From: Sinorhizobium numidicum
GTDB taxonomy: Bacteria; Pseudomonadota; Alphaproteobacteria; Rhizobiales; Rhizobiaceae
Assembly (NCBI RefSeq): GCF_029892045.1
Contig: NZ_CP120368.1
Location: 3,163,501-3,227,500 of the forward strand
Direction: 5' to 3'
Length of the DNA: 64,000 nt
The position numbers and the translations under genes were made by a program. How positions within the stretch are numbered: position 1 is the stretch's first letter; each line of letters begins with the position of its first letter. Of this stretch, positions 1 through 10,900 are shown piece by piece. The notes under the pieces were generated by a model. The model saw only the letters and a program-made list of their open reading frames with translations, was not told where the DNA came from and made no database searches.

Positions 1-240
1 GGTCTGCCTGTGACGATGAACATGCTGCAATATGTCTGGTTCAACCTGCCGGGCCTCTGGGATTGGCGTTCGATCGGCGTGCTTCACTACCAGTACGAAA
101 AACCGTGGGAAAAGGATCATCCGCGCGCGGATGTTCTCTCGCCGCTGATCGAGCTCTGGCATGCCTATCTGACCGGCGAAAATATCCCCGACCTCGCCTC
201 CCTTAAGAATCCGGTGCAAGCCGGCGTTGTATCGCCATGA
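1..240 (+). CDS. Glycosyltransferase (GT8-like), C-terminal fragment
   Basis: Only the last 79 codons are inside the window; the open frame runs in from base 1. The tail carries an EKPW segment followed by an 'LIELWHAYL' helix, which I recognise from the C-terminus of bacterial GT8/glycogenin-like glycosyltransferases, where the HYQYEKPW stretch closes the sugar-nucleotide fold. The stop codon overlaps the start of the next gene (ATGA), so the two are probably translated together and may act on the same sugar. Family assignment from a tail this short is inference. Confidence 0.6.
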   Translation, partial: GLPVTMNMLQYVWFNLPGLWDWRSIGVLHYQYEKPWEKDHPRADVLSPLIELWHAYLTGENIPDLASLKNPVQAGVVSP

Positions 241-1130
241 CTCGCGTCCTGGTTTCCGGCGGCACGGGCTTCGTGGGCCGTTTTATCGTCGAGCATCTGC
301 TGGCAAACGGCTACAAGGTTACGGTCGGCGCCCGCACACGGCCGGGAGACAGCTTCTTTTCGCAGCCGGTTTCCTACTTGCCGCTTCGCCTTGATCCGGA
401 AGCCGACCAGATCGCCGCCTTCGATAACATCTACTATTTCGTTCATGCCGCCTTCGAGCATGTCGAGGGCAAGTATCGGGGCGGCGAAGGCAATGACCCC
501 GCAAGCTTCCGCCGCGTCAATATCGACGGCTCGATCCGCCTCTTCGAAGAGGCGCGCGCCGCCGGCGTGCGCCGCTGTATCTTTCTGTCGAGCCGTGCCG
601 TCTATGGCGAAACGCCCGCGCTTGCTGTCGATGAAACGTCTCCCGTCGAGCCGGACACGCTCTATGGTGTGGTGAAGCTTGCGGCCGAAGACGCCTTGAA
701 GTCGATGGCTGGCCACGACTTCGTCACCGCGAGCCTTCGCCTTACCGGCGTCTATGGACCAGCCGGCCCCGGTCGGAAGCATAAATGGAGCGGTCTTTTC
801 CACGACTATCTCGCCGGCAGGCCCATTCCATCGCGTGCCGGTACGGAAGTTCACGGCGATGATGTAGCCCAGGCGGTATTGCTGATGCTGAAGGCAGAGG
901 CCGGCAAGGTTTCCGGCCAGACCTTCAACGTCTCGGACGTGCTAACCGGCAACCGCGAGATCCTCGCCGTGCTTCAATCCGCAAGCGGCTGTCCTCATCC
1001 CCTGCCGCCGACGGCGGATGCGACCGCATTCAGGGTGATGTCGACCGACAAACTGCGCGCGCTCGGCTGGACGCCCGGCGGCGCTGAGAGGCTGGCGGCG
1101 ACGATCCGGGAAATGGCGCCGGACGTCTAA
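237..1130 (+). CDS. NAD-dependent epimerase/dehydratase (extended SDR)
   Basis: This 297-residue protein begins with a Rossmann dinucleotide-binding loop, GGTGFVG (residues 8-14), and has an SSRAVYG Ser region followed by the catalytic YGVVK pair (Tyr and Lys four residues apart, near residues 143-147). That is the extended short-chain dehydrogenase layout of nucleotide-sugar epimerases and dehydratases. The length is usual for the family. The start overlaps the stop of the upstream glycosyltransferase by 4 bases, suggesting a sugar-modification pair. The exact substrate cannot be read from the sequence. Confidence 0.85.
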   Translation: MTRVLVSGGTGFVGRFIVEHLLANGYKVTVGARTRPGDSFFSQPVSYLPLRLDPEADQIAAFDNIYYFVHAAFEHVEGKYRGGEGNDPASFRRVNIDGSIRLFEEARAAGVRRCIFLSSRAVYGETPALAVDETSPVEPDTLYGVVKLAAEDALKSMAGHDFVTASLRLTGVYGPAGPGRKHKWSGLFHDYLAGRPIPSRAGTEVHGDDVAQAVLLMLKAEAGKVSGQTFNVSDVLTGNREILAVLQSASGCPHPLPPTADATAFRVMSTDKLRALGWTPGGAERLAATIREMAPDV

Positions 1131-1176
1131 GATCATGAGGGAGTTCTGCGTTACTGCGCTCGGCGCCGGCGCGAGT

Positions 1177-1230
1177 CCCTTCTCCCAATCAAAATGGAGA
1201 GAAGGTGGCCGACAGGCCGGATGAGAGGCG
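1177..1230. repeat. Small dispersed intergenic palindrome
   Basis: Contains a CTTCTCCC...GGAGAGAAG inverted pair followed by GGTGGCC...GGCCGGATGAGAG. Related 'catccggcc' and 'ctctccc...gggagag' blocks recur in opposite orientation near 45060-45165. It sits in the 228-bp gap between convergent genes, together with a RIME-like element. Confidence 0.45.
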
Positions 1231-1251
1231 AATCCGGGGCGACGACCGGCA

Positions 1252-1357
1252 CTACAGCACCGTGCGTCTTTTCAGACGCACAAAGGTCGCTGTAGCACTT
1301 TGAATTGCTGCATGTTTTATCCTTAAATCGGCTCCGATTTAAGGAAACATGCAGTAG
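1252..1357 (+). repeat. RIME1-like mosaic element, copy 1 (forward)
   Basis: About 105 bp made of two palindromes. The first is CTACAGC..GTGCGTCTTTTCAGACGCAC..GCTGTAG; the second is CTGCATGTTT...TTAAATCGG/CCGATTTAA...AAACATGCAG. The same unit recurs at least nine times in this window. It ends one base before the stop codon of the metallophosphoesterase on the minus strand. The name rests on my recollection of the rhizobial intergenic mosaic element RIME1. Confidence 0.8.
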
Positions 1358-1358
1358 G

Positions 1359-2261
1359 CTACCCCAGGTCGATGACGACGATTTCGGGCGGAACGCCGAA
1401 ACGGATCGGCGCGATCGAACAACCGAGCCCTCCCGAAACGATCAGATTGCGATCGTCCTCGACGATGTGCCCATAGGCATAACGATCACCGAAGCGGGAG
1501 GGCACGACGGGCGAACGGCCGATGAGCCGAACCTGGCCCCCATGCGTGTGGCCGCAGAGCGTCAGCGACACCCGCTGCGGCACTTTCGCAAAGATATCGG
1601 GCTCGTGTGCAAGCAGGATGACCGGTGCCTCGTCGCTCACCTGCGTCAGCGTGCCGTCGAGATCGTCGAGGCCCTGCATCGAGCCGCGGTTCCATTTCTT
1701 CCCCGGCAGCAGCGCGAGCTGGTCCTCAAGCCCGGCCAGCCAAAAGCCAAACCCGTCCTTTTCCAGGCGGATGGCGCGATTGGCATGGACCGGTATGCCA
1801 ACTTCCGCCAGCGCCCGGTGCCCGAAGGTCCCGCCGCCGCCGTTCTGTTGGGCGGTCCTGTCTTCCCACCAGTCGTGATTGCCCATGATCGCGTGCACGC
1901 CGAGCGGCGCTCTCAAGGTGGCAAGAGCCTTGGACCACTCGCTGGAATGCACGTAACGCGTCACCAGGTTCATCCCCGATGTATAATCCCCGAGAAGAAC
2001 GGTGATGTCGCCGCCGAGGTCGTTGGCGCGGGCACATATGGAGGCGATGCGGTTCGCAGACATCCACGGCTCGCAGGCATGGAGATCGGCAAGCGCTACC
2101 ACCCGAAGTTTGAGGCCGGGCGTCCAGCCGGGAGGTGTCAGTTCGTAACGCGTCACCTTGAGGCGCGCGAGCGGTTCGACGGCAAAGGCATATCCACCTA
2201 ACGCCATGGCGCTGGCGAAACCGCCGCCGAGAACCTGCATGAAACCGCGCCGAGTGATCAT
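1359..2261 (-). CDS. Metallophosphoesterase with twin-arginine leader
   Basis: A 300-residue calcineurin-like phosphoesterase of the YkuE type. The dimetal motifs are visible in order: DLH (near residue 58), GDY, GNHDWW, HEPD and GHTHGG. The N-terminus reads TRRGFMQV followed by a hydrophobic stretch, a twin-arginine export signal, so the enzyme probably folds with its metals before export to the periplasm. The family cleaves phosphodiesters or lipid phosphates; the substrate here is unknown. The start codon abuts the ruvB stop without a gap, so it is likely the last gene of the ruv transcript. Confidence 0.85.
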   Translation of the reverse strand: MITRRGFMQVLGGGFASAMALGGYAFAVEPLARLKVTRYELTPPGWTPGLKLRVVALADLHACEPWMSANRIASICARANDLGGDITVLLGDYTSGMNLVTRYVHSSEWSKALATLRAPLGVHAIMGNHDWWEDRTAQQNGGGGTFGHRALAEVGIPVHANRAIRLEKDGFGFWLAGLEDQLALLPGKKWNRGSMQGLDDLDGTLTQVSDEAPVILLAHEPDIFAKVPQRVSLTLCGHTHGGQVRLIGRSPVVPSRFGDRYAYGHIVEDDRNLIVSGGLGCSIAPIRFGVPPEIVVIDLG

Positions 2262-3302
2262 TCAGTCGTCCTCGAGCGTCAGCCGGAACTGTGACGCTTC
2301 GACGTCCTTCGGCGGATTGAGACCAAGATGTTTCCAGGCGTTCGCCGTCAGCACCCGGCCGCGCGGCGTGCGCTGGATGAAGCCCTGCTGGATCAGATAG
2401 GGCTCGATAATGTCCTCGATCGCGTCGCGCGGTTCGGAAAGCCCGGCGGCGATCGTCTCGATGCCGACGGGCCCGCCGCCGAAATTGTGGGCGATCATCG
2501 TCAGATAGCGACGATCGAGCTGGTCGAGACCCATACTGTCGACCAATAACCGCGTCAGCGCCTCGTCGGCGATCTGCCGCGTCACGGCCTCGGCGCGCGC
2601 CACTTCCGCAAAGTCGCGGACCCGCCGCAGGAGACGGCCGGCGATGCGCGGCGTGCCGCGGGCCCGGCGGGCGATTTCGCGCGCGCCTTCGTCGGTCATA
2701 CCAAGCCCCATCAGCCGCGCGCCGCGCCGGACGATCAGTTCCAGCTCCTCGACCGTGTAAAAATTGAGCCGCACCGGAATGCCGAAACGGTCGCGCAAGG
2801 GCGTCGTCAACAGGCCAAGGCGGGTGGTCGCGGCGACCAGCGTGAACTTCGAGAGGTCGATCTTCACGGAGCGCGCTGCCGGCCCCTCGCCGATGATGAG
2901 ATCAAGCTGAAAATCCTCCATCGCCGGATAGAGGATCTCCTCGACCGCCGGGTTCAAGCGATGGATCTCGTCGATGAACAGCACATCGCGCTCTTCGAGA
3001 TTGGTGAGGAGCGCTGCGAGATCGCCGGCCTTGGCGATGACTGGCCCGGAGGTCGAGCGGAAATTGACGCCGAGTTCCTTGGCCATGATCTGCGCTAGCG
3101 TCGTCTTGCCGAGACCGGGCGGACCAACGAAGAGGACGTGATCGAGCGCCTCGCCGCGATTGCGTGCCGCTTCGATGAAGATCTTGAGATTGGCGCGCGC
3201 CTCGGCCTGACCGGTAAACTCATCCAGCGACTGCGGACGCAGCGTCGCGTCGAGGTCCTCGCCTCGCTTTTCCGGCGCAATCAAGCGTGCGGCTTCACTC
3301 AT
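2262..3302 (-). CDS. ruvB: Holliday junction branch migration helicase RuvB
   Basis: This AAA+ motor drives RuvAB branch migration at Holliday junctions. Visible are Walker A (GPPGLGKTT), Walker B (LFIDEIHRL), sensor 1 (AATTR), the arginine finger region RDRFG, and a C-terminal winged helix. I chose the start at MSEAARLI, which gives 346 residues, the usual size, with GGAAG about 8 bases upstream; the frame stays open about 20 codons further. It is third in ruvC-ruvA-ruvB, all on the minus strand. Confidence 0.97.
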   Translation of the reverse strand: MSEAARLIAPEKRGEDLDATLRPQSLDEFTGQAEARANLKIFIEAARNRGEALDHVLFVGPPGLGKTTLAQIMAKELGVNFRSTSGPVIAKAGDLAALLTNLEERDVLFIDEIHRLNPAVEEILYPAMEDFQLDLIIGEGPAARSVKIDLSKFTLVAATTRLGLLTTPLRDRFGIPVRLNFYTVEELELIVRRGARLMGLGMTDEGAREIARRARGTPRIAGRLLRRVRDFAEVARAEAVTRQIADEALTRLLVDSMGLDQLDRRYLTMIAHNFGGGPVGIETIAAGLSEPRDAIEDIIEPYLIQQGFIQRTPRGRVLTANAWKHLGLNPPKDVEASQFRLTLEDD

Positions 3303-3478
3303 CCTAAAAACTTCCATTTCGGGCTGCATCGCGCCCTTGCGCGATATGCTGATCGTAGACACTCATCGTGCCGCTTCCCCGGCGCCAACATAGTGTCATC
3401 GCATCGTCCGATCCAGCGCGTATCGCTTCGCAGGATCGCTTCATTCCAATGCTTTGTGGCCGCAGAATGGCTTGCCCC

Positions 3479-4096
3479 TCACCGCGCCAGTTCCTTCAGT
3501 CCGAGACGGATCAGCTTGGCGCTGTCTGCTCCGTCCCCGCCATTCTTCAACGCAGCGGCAACCGCATTGGCCGCCTGGTCACGCGAATAGCCTAGATTGG
3601 TCAAGGCCGAAACCGCATCCGCAACCGGCGCGGAGGCGACGCCCTCGCCCAGCTCCTGCTTGAGGCTGATCGCGGCCGACATCTCGCCGGCGAAAGCCGG
3701 AGCCTTGTTCTTGAGTTCAGTGACGATGCGCACCGCTACCTTTGGGCCGACACCGGGAGCGCGCGCCACGGACGTCTTGTCCTGCAGCGCAATGGCATTG
3801 GCGAGTTCTCCGGGCGTCAGCGTCGAGAGCAGCGCCAGCGCCACCTTGGAGCCGACTCCCTGGACGCTCTGAAGCAGGCGGAACCACTCGCGCTCGAGCG
3901 CGGTCAGGAAACCGAAGAGTTTTAGCTGATCCTCCCGCACATAGGTCTCGATGAAGAGTACGGCCGCCTCTCCTGCCGATCCGAGCTTGGCAAGCGTGCG
4001 CGCCGAGCAATGAGCGACGTATCCGACGCCATGCACGTCGAGAACCACGTGATCCTCGCCGATCTCGTCTATGGTGCCCTTGAGTTTGCCGATCAT
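3479..4096 (-). CDS. ruvA: Holliday junction DNA-binding subunit RuvA
   Basis: The 205-residue protein begins MIGKLKGT and has the N-terminal OB-fold, the helix-hairpin-helix domain ([12 protein letters not shown] and APGVGPKVA) and the C-terminal three-helix domain III that contacts RuvB ([14 protein letters not shown]). The RuvA tetramer holds the four-way junction while RuvB pumps DNA. It lies 60 bases downstream of ruvC and 176 bases upstream of the ruvB start. Length and motifs are standard. Confidence 0.96.
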   Translation of the reverse strand: MIGKLKGTIDEIGEDHVVLDVHGVGYVAHCSARTLAKLGSAGEAAVLFIETYVREDQLKLFGFLTALEREWFRLLQSVQGVGSKVALALLSTLTPGELANAIALQDKTSVARAPGVGPKVAVRIVTELKNKAPAFAGEMSAAISLKQELGEGVASAPVADAVSALTNLGYSRDQAANAVAAALKNGGDGADSAKLIRLGLKELAR

Positions 4097-4156
4097 CTGG
4101 CTTCGTCTTTCTGGATGCTCTTTTACCTTGAGGTTGAAGGAAATTCTGAAGGCCGG

Positions 4157-4669
4157 CTAGCCGGCAAGCGCCGCAAGACGGCTGGTGATCGCCTGCCTGT
4201 TGTGCGCATGGCAAATGGCAATGGCAAGCGCGTCGGCGGCATCATTGCCTTTGAACTGCACCTTCGGCATCAGCACCTTCAGCATCATGTGGATCTGCTG
4301 CTTCTCGCCATGGCCGACGCCGATGACGGCTTTCTTGACCGCATTCGGCGCATATTCGGCAACCCTGAGACCCGCGCGCGCCGGAACCAACATGGCGATG
4401 CCGCGCGCCTGACCGAGCTTCAGCGTCGCGGTTGCGTCCTTGTTGACGAAGGTCTGCTCCACGGCGGCCTCATCGGGCCGATAGCCATGCACGACCTCGG
4501 CAAGGCCGTCGTGCAACTGGCAAAGGCGCGACGCGAGATCCATCTCGCCATCGGAAGTCACCGTGCCGGAGGCGACGAACCGCAGCGAATTGCCGAGGGT
4601 CTCGATAATGCCCCAACCCGTGCGCCTCAATCCCGGATCGATGCCGATGATGCGAATCGTATTCTGCAT
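4157..4669 (-). CDS. ruvC: Holliday junction resolvase RuvC
   Basis: A 170-residue RNase H-fold endonuclease that nicks Holliday junctions symmetrically. The acidic catalytic residues are in place: Asp in [12 protein letters not shown] (near 10), Glu in AVEQTF (near 70), and two Asp in [14 protein letters not shown] near the C-terminus. It is the first gene of the ruvCAB cluster and is transcribed away from the luciferase-like gene at 4838, so the 168-base gap should hold divergent promoters. I saw no clear LexA box there. Confidence 0.97.
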   Translation of the reverse strand: MQNTIRIIGIDPGLRRTGWGIIETLGNSLRFVASGTVTSDGEMDLASRLCQLHDGLAEVVHGYRPDEAAVEQTFVNKDATATLKLGQARGIAMLVPARAGLRVAEYAPNAVKKAVIGVGHGEKQQIHMMLKVLMPKVQFKGNDAADALAIAICHAHNRQAITSRLAALAG

Positions 4670-4837
4670 GGCTCACCCTATGTCGACCGGCAGAACGCTG
4701 CCAGCAAAAAGTGAACAAAACAAAAACATTGTACAGAAACAGCCTCGCTCCGCAGAAAACCTCCGGCATGCTCTTGGCCTCAGGAATCTTGAACCTACAT
4801 TGCGATCGATCAAATTCTCTTAATTGAAGGCGTTGCC

Positions 4838-5839
4838 ATGATCCCTTTCTCCATTCTCGACCTTTCGCCTATCACCGACGGCGGCAGCGTCGCCCAGTCG
4901 CTTGAAAACTCGCGCCGGTTCGCGATCGCGGCGGAGGAGAACGCTTACAAACGGTTCTGGCTGGCCGAGCACCACGGCATGAAAGGCATCGCCAGCGCCG
5001 CGACGTCGCTCGTCATCTCTCATGTGGCTTCGGCAACGAAAAATATTCGCGTCGGTTCGGGCGGCATCATGCTGCCCAACCATTCGCCGCTCGTCATTGC
5101 CGAGCAGTTCGGCACGCTGGCGGCGCTTTATCCCGGCCGCATCGATCTCGGCCTCGGCCGCGCGCCTGGTACCGACATGAGGACGGCGCAGGCACTTCGA
5201 CGCAACATGGAGGCGAGCGCCAACAATTTTCCGAATGATGTCGTGGAACTGCAGGCTCTTCTCGGTCCGGCCAGCGAAGAGCAAAAAATCATCGCCGTAC
5301 CGGGCGCCGATTCGAACGTGCCGATCTGGCTGCTCGGTTCCAGTCATTTCAGCGCCCACCTGGCCGGCATGCTCGGGCTTCCTTTCGCCTTCGCCTCGCA
5401 TTTCGCGCCGGACATGCTGCTCTCCGCGCTCGAAATCTACCGCGAACGCTTCACGCCGTCGCCGCAGCTCGACAGGCCGCATGTGATGGTTGGCGTGATG
5501 GGCGTTGCCGCCGATACGGACGAGGAGGCGAACTATCTCTTCACCTCCATGCAGCAATCCTTCGTCGCGCTCCGCCGCAACGCGCGCGGCCGCTTCCCGC
5601 CGCCGGTCAAATCGATGGAGGGGCGATGGACCACTGACGAGAAGATCTTCGTCGATCATGCGATGACCTATGCGGTCGTCGGCGGACTGGAAACCATCCA
5701 CCGGAAGACCGCGACGTTCCTCGAGCAGACCAAAGCCGACGAGCTGATCATCTCGATGCCGATTTTCGACATGGAGGCGCGGCTCCGCTCGCTTACGCTT
5801 TTCGCCGAAGCGCAACGGGATCTGGCGACGACGGTTTGA
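4838..5839 (+). CDS. Luciferase-like (LLM class) flavin oxidoreductase
   Basis: A 333-residue TIM-barrel flavin-dependent protein of the bacterial luciferase superfamily, MsnO8/YhbW type. Diagnostic segments are the '[10 protein letters not shown]' stretch near residues 40-50, '[15 protein letters not shown]' and '[14 protein letters not shown]'. These enzymes use FMNH2 supplied by a reductase; the substrate is not predictable. GAAGG precedes the ATG by about 6 bases. It is monocistronic and convergent with yebC. Confidence 0.88.
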   Translation: MIPFSILDLSPITDGGSVAQSLENSRRFAIAAEENAYKRFWLAEHHGMKGIASAATSLVISHVASATKNIRVGSGGIMLPNHSPLVIAEQFGTLAALYPGRIDLGLGRAPGTDMRTAQALRRNMEASANNFPNDVVELQALLGPASEEQKIIAVPGADSNVPIWLLGSSHFSAHLAGMLGLPFAFASHFAPDMLLSALEIYRERFTPSPQLDRPHVMVGVMGVAADTDEEANYLFTSMQQSFVALRRNARGRFPPPVKSMEGRWTTDEKIFVDHAMTYAVVGGLETIHRKTATFLEQTKADELIISMPIFDMEARLRSLTLFAEAQRDLATTV

Positions 5840-5848
5840 TCACTAGCT

Positions 5849-5890
5849 AAAAAAGCAATCGACCTGCGGTTCCTGTCGCCGGTCGATTGC
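5849..5890 (-). terminator. Rho-independent terminator of the yebC transcript
   Basis: A perfect 10-bp stem (GCAATCGACC / GGTCGATTGC) with a 16-base loop. On the minus strand it is followed by six T residues (AAAAAA at 5849-5854 on the plus strand). It lies between convergent genes and should end the yebC message 21 bases after its stop. Confidence 0.85.
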
Positions 5891-5910
5891 GTCAGAGAAA
5901 CGAAGCTGCG

Positions 5911-6657
5911 TCAGGCCGAAAGCCTAGCCAGGACCTCGTCCGAAACCTCGAAGTTGGAGTAGACGTTCTGAACGTCATCGTCGTCTTCGAGATTATCGAT
6001 CAGCCTCATCAGCGACTGCGCCTTTTCCTCGTCCACCGGCACGGTATTCTGCGGCTGCCAAATCGCCTTGACGGTTTCCGCCTCCCCCAGCACCTCTTCC
6101 AAAGCCTTCGAGACTTCGCCGATGTTTTCGAAGCTGCAGACGATCGTGTGGCCATCCTCGTCGCTCGTTACGTCGTCGGCGCCCGCCTCGATCGCCGCTT
6201 CCATGACCTTGTCGGCATCGCCGACGGTGGCCTTGTAGGTGATTTCGCCGACCCGATCGAAGGAGAAGGAGACCGAACCGGTTTCACCAAGTGCGCCGCC
6301 GGCCTTGGTGAAGATCGAGCGGACGTTGGAAGCAGTGCGGTTGCGGTTGTCGGTGAGCGCCTCGACGATGACGGCGACGCCGCCCGGTCCGTAGCCCTCG
6401 TAGCGGACTTCCTCATAGCTCTCGGCATCGCCGCCCGCAGCCTTCTTGATCGCCCGCTCGATATTGTCCTTCGGCATCGACTGCGCCTTGGCGTTCTGAA
6501 TGGCCAGGCGCAGGCGCGGGTTCATGGTGGCGTCAGGCAGGCCGGTCTTTGCGGCGACAGTGATTTCGCGCGCAAGCTTGGAAAACATTTTCGAGCGCAC
6601 CGCATCCTGACGGCCCTTGCGGTGCATGATGTTCTTGAACTGTGAATGGCCAGCCAT
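5911..6657 (-). CDS. YebC/PmpR-family regulatory protein
   Basis: This 248-residue protein starts [15 protein letters not shown], the invariant N-terminus of the YebC/TACO1 family; the frame stays open six codons upstream. The three-domain family binds DNA in some bacteria, and recent work links it to translation of proline-rich stretches. It has the conserved '[19 protein letters not shown]' region (residues about 85-103). It usually sits beside ruvCAB, and here only the luciferase-like gene separates them. Confidence 0.93.
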   Translation of the reverse strand: MAGHSQFKNIMHRKGRQDAVRSKMFSKLAREITVAAKTGLPDATMNPRLRLAIQNAKAQSMPKDNIERAIKKAAGGDAESYEEVRYEGYGPGGVAVIVEALTDNRNRTASNVRSIFTKAGGALGETGSVSFSFDRVGEITYKATVGDADKVMEAAIEAGADDVTSDEDGHTIVCSFENIGEVSKALEEVLGEAETVKAIWQPQNTVPVDEEKAQSLMRLIDNLEDDDDVQNVYSNFEVSDEVLARLSA

Positions 6658-6786
6658 GGCGCCCTCTGCATGCATGAATTATTGGAATGGGGCGCCTTAT
6701 AGTTTCATTGCCGCTTCCCGTCCAGCAGGGGCTGTTTTTTCAAGACGCAGAAATCCGCGCCGAACGTCCCCCCGTACGGCGGCGCT

Positions 6787-7623
6787 TCAAACGCCCTGGA
6801 GAACATAGATCAGCGGTTTGCTCGGCAGCGTCCGGAGCGAAATCTTCACGCTCGGTCCGGCGGCAAAGCTCTTGTCGTAGTCATCGCCGAACATGTCGAG
6901 GAAGTCGTTGATCGGCGGCCCTCGCCGATGCATCGGCAGGATGAGCGCCGCGCGCAGGCGCGACGCCACACGGCTCATGCTTTCAGCGCCCATCGTCAAA
7001 CCGCCGTCAACCGGCACCATCAGGATGTCGAGCCGGCCGATTTGGCGGTAGTGGCTGTCGTCGAGCTCATGATGCAGATGGCCGAGATGGCCGATGCAAA
7101 GCCCCGCAACCTCGAAGATGAAGATCGAATTGCCGTTCGGCTCCATGCCCTCGAAGCCGGAGCGTATATCGGTCGTCACGTTGCGGATATAAGTGTCGCC
7201 AACGACGAGGTCATGATCTGCGGGCTCCCCGTCATCGCCCCAGCCGTGCAGAACATGGCGGATGGCGGGGTCCGGCGTCAGCGTGTAGTGGGTGGAATGG
7301 GCCTTGTTCATCGTCACGACAGTAGGAGGGGCTGCAGTTCGGAACCAGCCGTTGTAATCCGTGGCGATCGAAGTGCCGCCCGGCGTTTCGATCAGGAAGG
7401 TCGAGTGGCCGAGATAGGTGATGGTCACCTCGCCGTCAGTCGCTGCAGCGAGGGTGGCCTGCGGCGCCGCGAAGCTGACAAAGGTCGCCGCCGGAGTGGC
7501 TTCCGCAATCGCCTGACATTGGCTGACGGGAGCCGGAGACTGCTGTGCGCGGGCGGGCTCCGGCCAGAGCGTATGGATGAGCCAGATGACGGCCAGGGTG
7601 TAGGCAAGGTATCGGAGCAGCAT
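6787..7623 (-). CDS. Exported MBL-fold (UlaG-like) metallohydrolase
   Basis: The 278-residue protein has a hydrophobic N-terminus (LLRYLAYTLAVIWLIHTLW) ending in an ARAQ cleavage site, so it is probably periplasmic. The body is a metallo-beta-lactamase fold of the UlaG/lactonase subgroup: 'ITYLGHSTFLIETPGG' as strand one, then a GHLGHLHHEL metal cluster, and a late His in 'LILPMHRRG'. The classic HxHxDH is replaced by the UlaG-type arrangement. Substrate unknown. Confidence 0.78.
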   Translation of the reverse strand: MLLRYLAYTLAVIWLIHTLWPEPARAQQSPAPVSQCQAIAEATPAATFVSFAAPQATLAAATDGEVTITYLGHSTFLIETPGGTSIATDYNGWFRTAAPPTVVTMNKAHSTHYTLTPDPAIRHVLHGWGDDGEPADHDLVVGDTYIRNVTTDIRSGFEGMEPNGNSIFIFEVAGLCIGHLGHLHHELDDSHYRQIGRLDILMVPVDGGLTMGAESMSRVASRLRAALILPMHRRGPPINDFLDMFGDDYDKSFAAGPSVKISLRTLPSKPLIYVLQGV

Positions 7624-7648
7624 CCTTCACCTCTCACACGCGTTCTTA

Positions 7649-7761
7649 GATCACGATGATTTTAGGTCGGGTCGACCTAAAATCATGAACGTGATCGATT
7701 CTAATAAGTTAGCGCGGGATGCGGGCGGAAAACCGCGCACACTTTTCCTCACCCCGCGCTA
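7649..7761. repeat. Composite palindromic repeat, family 2, copy A
   Basis: Two linked palindromes. The first is GATCACGATGATTTTAGGT-CGGGTCG-ACCTAAAATCAT..CGTGATC. The second is AGCGCGGGATG...CGGAAAACCGCG...CCCCGCGCT. The same composite recurs at 13385-13496, and the second half alone at 16761 and 60593. It lies upstream of the MBL hydrolase and behaves as a dispersed intergenic element distinct from the RIME type. Confidence 0.75.
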
Positions 7762-7903
7762 GCGCCGGGCAGGATCATTCAACGCCGCTCTTCCGTCCAG
7801 CATCAAACAGCGTGTGAACGCTCACAATCGCGTCATTTGCTAGCAGAGCACAGGTGCTTGGGGCGGTGTGAACGGAGCGCCCGCAATCACTCCGCTCCCG
7901 CCA

Positions 7904-10900
7904 CTACTCCGCCGGTGCGGTCGCTTCGCCTGCCACCGGTGCCCGCTTCCTGCGGAAAGACCGCAGCGTCACGTAGAAGACCGGTGTCAGGAACAGGCCG
8001 AGGAAGGTGACCCCCAGCATGCCGGAGAAGACCGCGGTGCCGAGCGACTGGCGCATCTCGGCCCCAGGCCCGGTCGCGATCACCAGTGGCACGACGCCGA
8101 GGATGAAGGCGAAGGCGGTCATCAGGATCGGGCGAAGCCGCAGCCGGCTTGCCTCGATCGCCGCCTCGACCGGCGTCTTGCCCTCCTCCTCGCCCTGACG
8201 CGCGAATTCGACGATCAGGATGGCGTTTTTCGCCGCAAGGCCGATCAGCACGATAAGGCCGATCTGCGTCAGCACGTTGTTGTCGAAGCCCCGGATCGAG
8301 ACGCCGACAAGGGCGGCGAGAACGGCAAGCGGTACGATCAGGATGATCGCCAGCGGCAGCACCCAACTCTCATATTGCGCGGCAAGCGCCAGGAAGACGA
8401 AGATCACCGAAAGCGCGAAGATGAAGACGGCGGTATTGCCGGTCTGGCGCTCCTGGAAAGCAAGCTCGGTCCATTCGAAAGTCGTGCCCTGCGGCAGGAT
8501 CTGGCCGGCAAGCGCCTCCATCTTGTCGAGCGCACTGCCGGTCGAGACACCCGGCGCCGGATTGCCTTGGACCGGCACCGAGACATACATGTTGTAGCGC
8601 TGGACGAGCGCCGGCCCGCTCGTGTCGCGGATCTCGACGAGCGTTCCGAGCGGCACCAGCGCGCCGGAGGCAGACCGCACCTTCAAGGCAAGGATATCGT
8701 CCCGTTCCACGCGATATTGCTGGTCGGCCTGGGCACGCACCTGGTAGACACGACCGAAAGCATTGAAGTCGTTGACATAGGATGCCCCGAGATTGATCGA
8801 GAGCGTCTCGAAGATATTCGGGATCGGCACGTTCAGCGCCCGTGCCTTGTCACGGTCGATCGCCAGGAAGAATTGCGGGCTGGTGGCCGAGAAGGTTGTG
8901 AAGACGCCGGTCAGCCCCTCGGTCTGGTTGGCCACACCCATCATCTGATGGGCGAGCCCGAGGGCGCGTCGCATGTCCGGGCTCTGGCGGTCCATGATCT
9001 GCATCTTGAAGCCGCCGGAATTGCCGATGCCTCGCACCGAAGGCGGCGGCACGGCGATGATGAAGGCCTCCTGCAGACTCTGCATCGCACCGAAGATCTG
9101 GCCGATGATCTGCTCGGCGCTCTGCCTGTTTTCGAGACGCTCCTCGAAACTGTCAAAGGGTGTGAAAATCACGCCGGAATTCGACGCGTTGGTGAAGGTC
9201 GCACCGTTGAAGCCGGCAAAGGCGACCGCATCCTTCACGCCCGGGACCTCCCGGACCATCGCCGATGCGCGCTGGACGACGGCATCGGTTCGCTCGAGCG
9301 ACGCTCCATCGGGAAGCTGGATGACGACGATGGCATAGCCCTGGTCCATCTGCGGCACAAAGCCCCGCGGCACGATCTGTGTCATATACCAGGTGGCGCC
9401 GAGCAGCCCGACGAAAACGAGAAGCGCGGCGGCAAGCGCGACCCGGGTCTGCACCAGCCGGCGCACCACCCATCCATAGCCATCGGCCATGCGGTCGAAA
9501 CCCGTGTTGAAGCCGTTGGCGAGCCCCCGGCCGAACCGCGTCAGCGGATTGCGACTCTCATGCTCGTGATTTTCGTGCGGACGCAGGAGAATCGCGGCGA
9601 GCGCCGGCGACAGGGTCAGCGAATTGATCGCGGAGATCACCGTCGCGACCGAGATCGTCACGGCGAACTGCAGGTAGAACTGGCCGGCAATGCCCGGAAT
9701 GAAGGCGGTCGGCACGAACACCGCGGTCAGCACGAGCGAGATCGCCACGACCGCAGCACCCACCTCGTCCATTGTCACATGCGCCGCCTCTCGCGGCGTC
9801 ATGCCTCGCGCGAGATTGCGCTCAACATTCTCGACGACGACGATCGCATCATCGACCACGATGCCGATTGCGAGCACCAGCCCGAAGAGCGTCAACATGT
9901 TCAAGGAAAAGCCGAAGGCGAAGAGCAGTGCGAAAGTGCCGATCAGCGAGACGGGGATGGCGACGATCGGAATGATCGCGGTGCGCCAGGACTGCAGAAA
10001 GATGATGACGACCAGCGCGACGAGGATCGCCGCCTCGGCGATTGTCTTGTACACCTCGTCGATCGATTCCGAGATGAACTCCGTCGGGTTGTAGATGATC
10101 CTGTATTCGAGCCCCTCCGGAAAGTCCCTTGAAAGATCGGCCATCGTCGCCTGGATCGATTCCGCCGCGGCAAGCGCATTGGTGCCCGGGCGCGAGAAAA
10201 TGCCGAGGGCGACGGCGGGACTGCCGTTCAGATAGCTGTTGGTGACATATTCGCGCGCTCCGAGCTCGACGCGGGCGACATCCTGCAACTGCACCAGCCG
10301 GCCGTCCTCGGTGGCCTTGACGATCACATAACGGAACTGCCTTGCGTCGCTGAAGCGCCCATCAGTCGTCACCGTATACTGGAAGGCATTGTCGCCGGAA
10401 ATCGGCGGGCCGCCGATGGACCCACCCGAGACCTGGACATTCTGCTCGCGCAGCGCTTCAACGACGTCGCCAGCGGTCATCCCATAGGCGGAGAGCTTTT
10501 GCGGATCGAGCCAGACGCGCAGCGCATATTCGCGCTCGCCGAACAGGGTGACGTCGCCGACGCCATCCAGCCGAACGAGGATGTCGCGAATGCGCGTACG
10601 GGCATAGTTGGAGACATAGAGCTGGTCGTAGCGATCGCTCGGCGAAAGCAGATGAACGACCATCATCAGGTCCGGCGAGCTTTTCGTCGTGGTGACGCCA
10701 ATGCGCCGGACATCCTCCGGCAGCCGCGGCTCGGCGATCGAAACGCGGTTCTGTACGAGCACCTGCGCCTGATCGAGATCCGTGCCGAGCTTGAAGGTGA
10801 TCGTCAGCGACATCGAGCCGTCGGCGGTCGAATAGGAGGACATGTAGAGCATGTTCTCGACGCCGTTGATCTCCTGCTCGAGCGGCGTTGCGACCGTATT

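Noticed and set aside
4670..4837. LexA-controlled SOS promoter for ruvC
   Set aside because: I looked for a GTTC-N7-GTTC direct repeat (alphaproteobacterial SOS box) between ruvC and the luciferase-like gene and did not find a convincing one.
7868..10132. 754-codon open frame on the plus strand opposite the RND pump
   Set aside because: It is composed of Arg/His/Asp-rich residues typical of antisense reading of high-GC coding DNA, and the minus strand encodes a complete AcrB-type pump.
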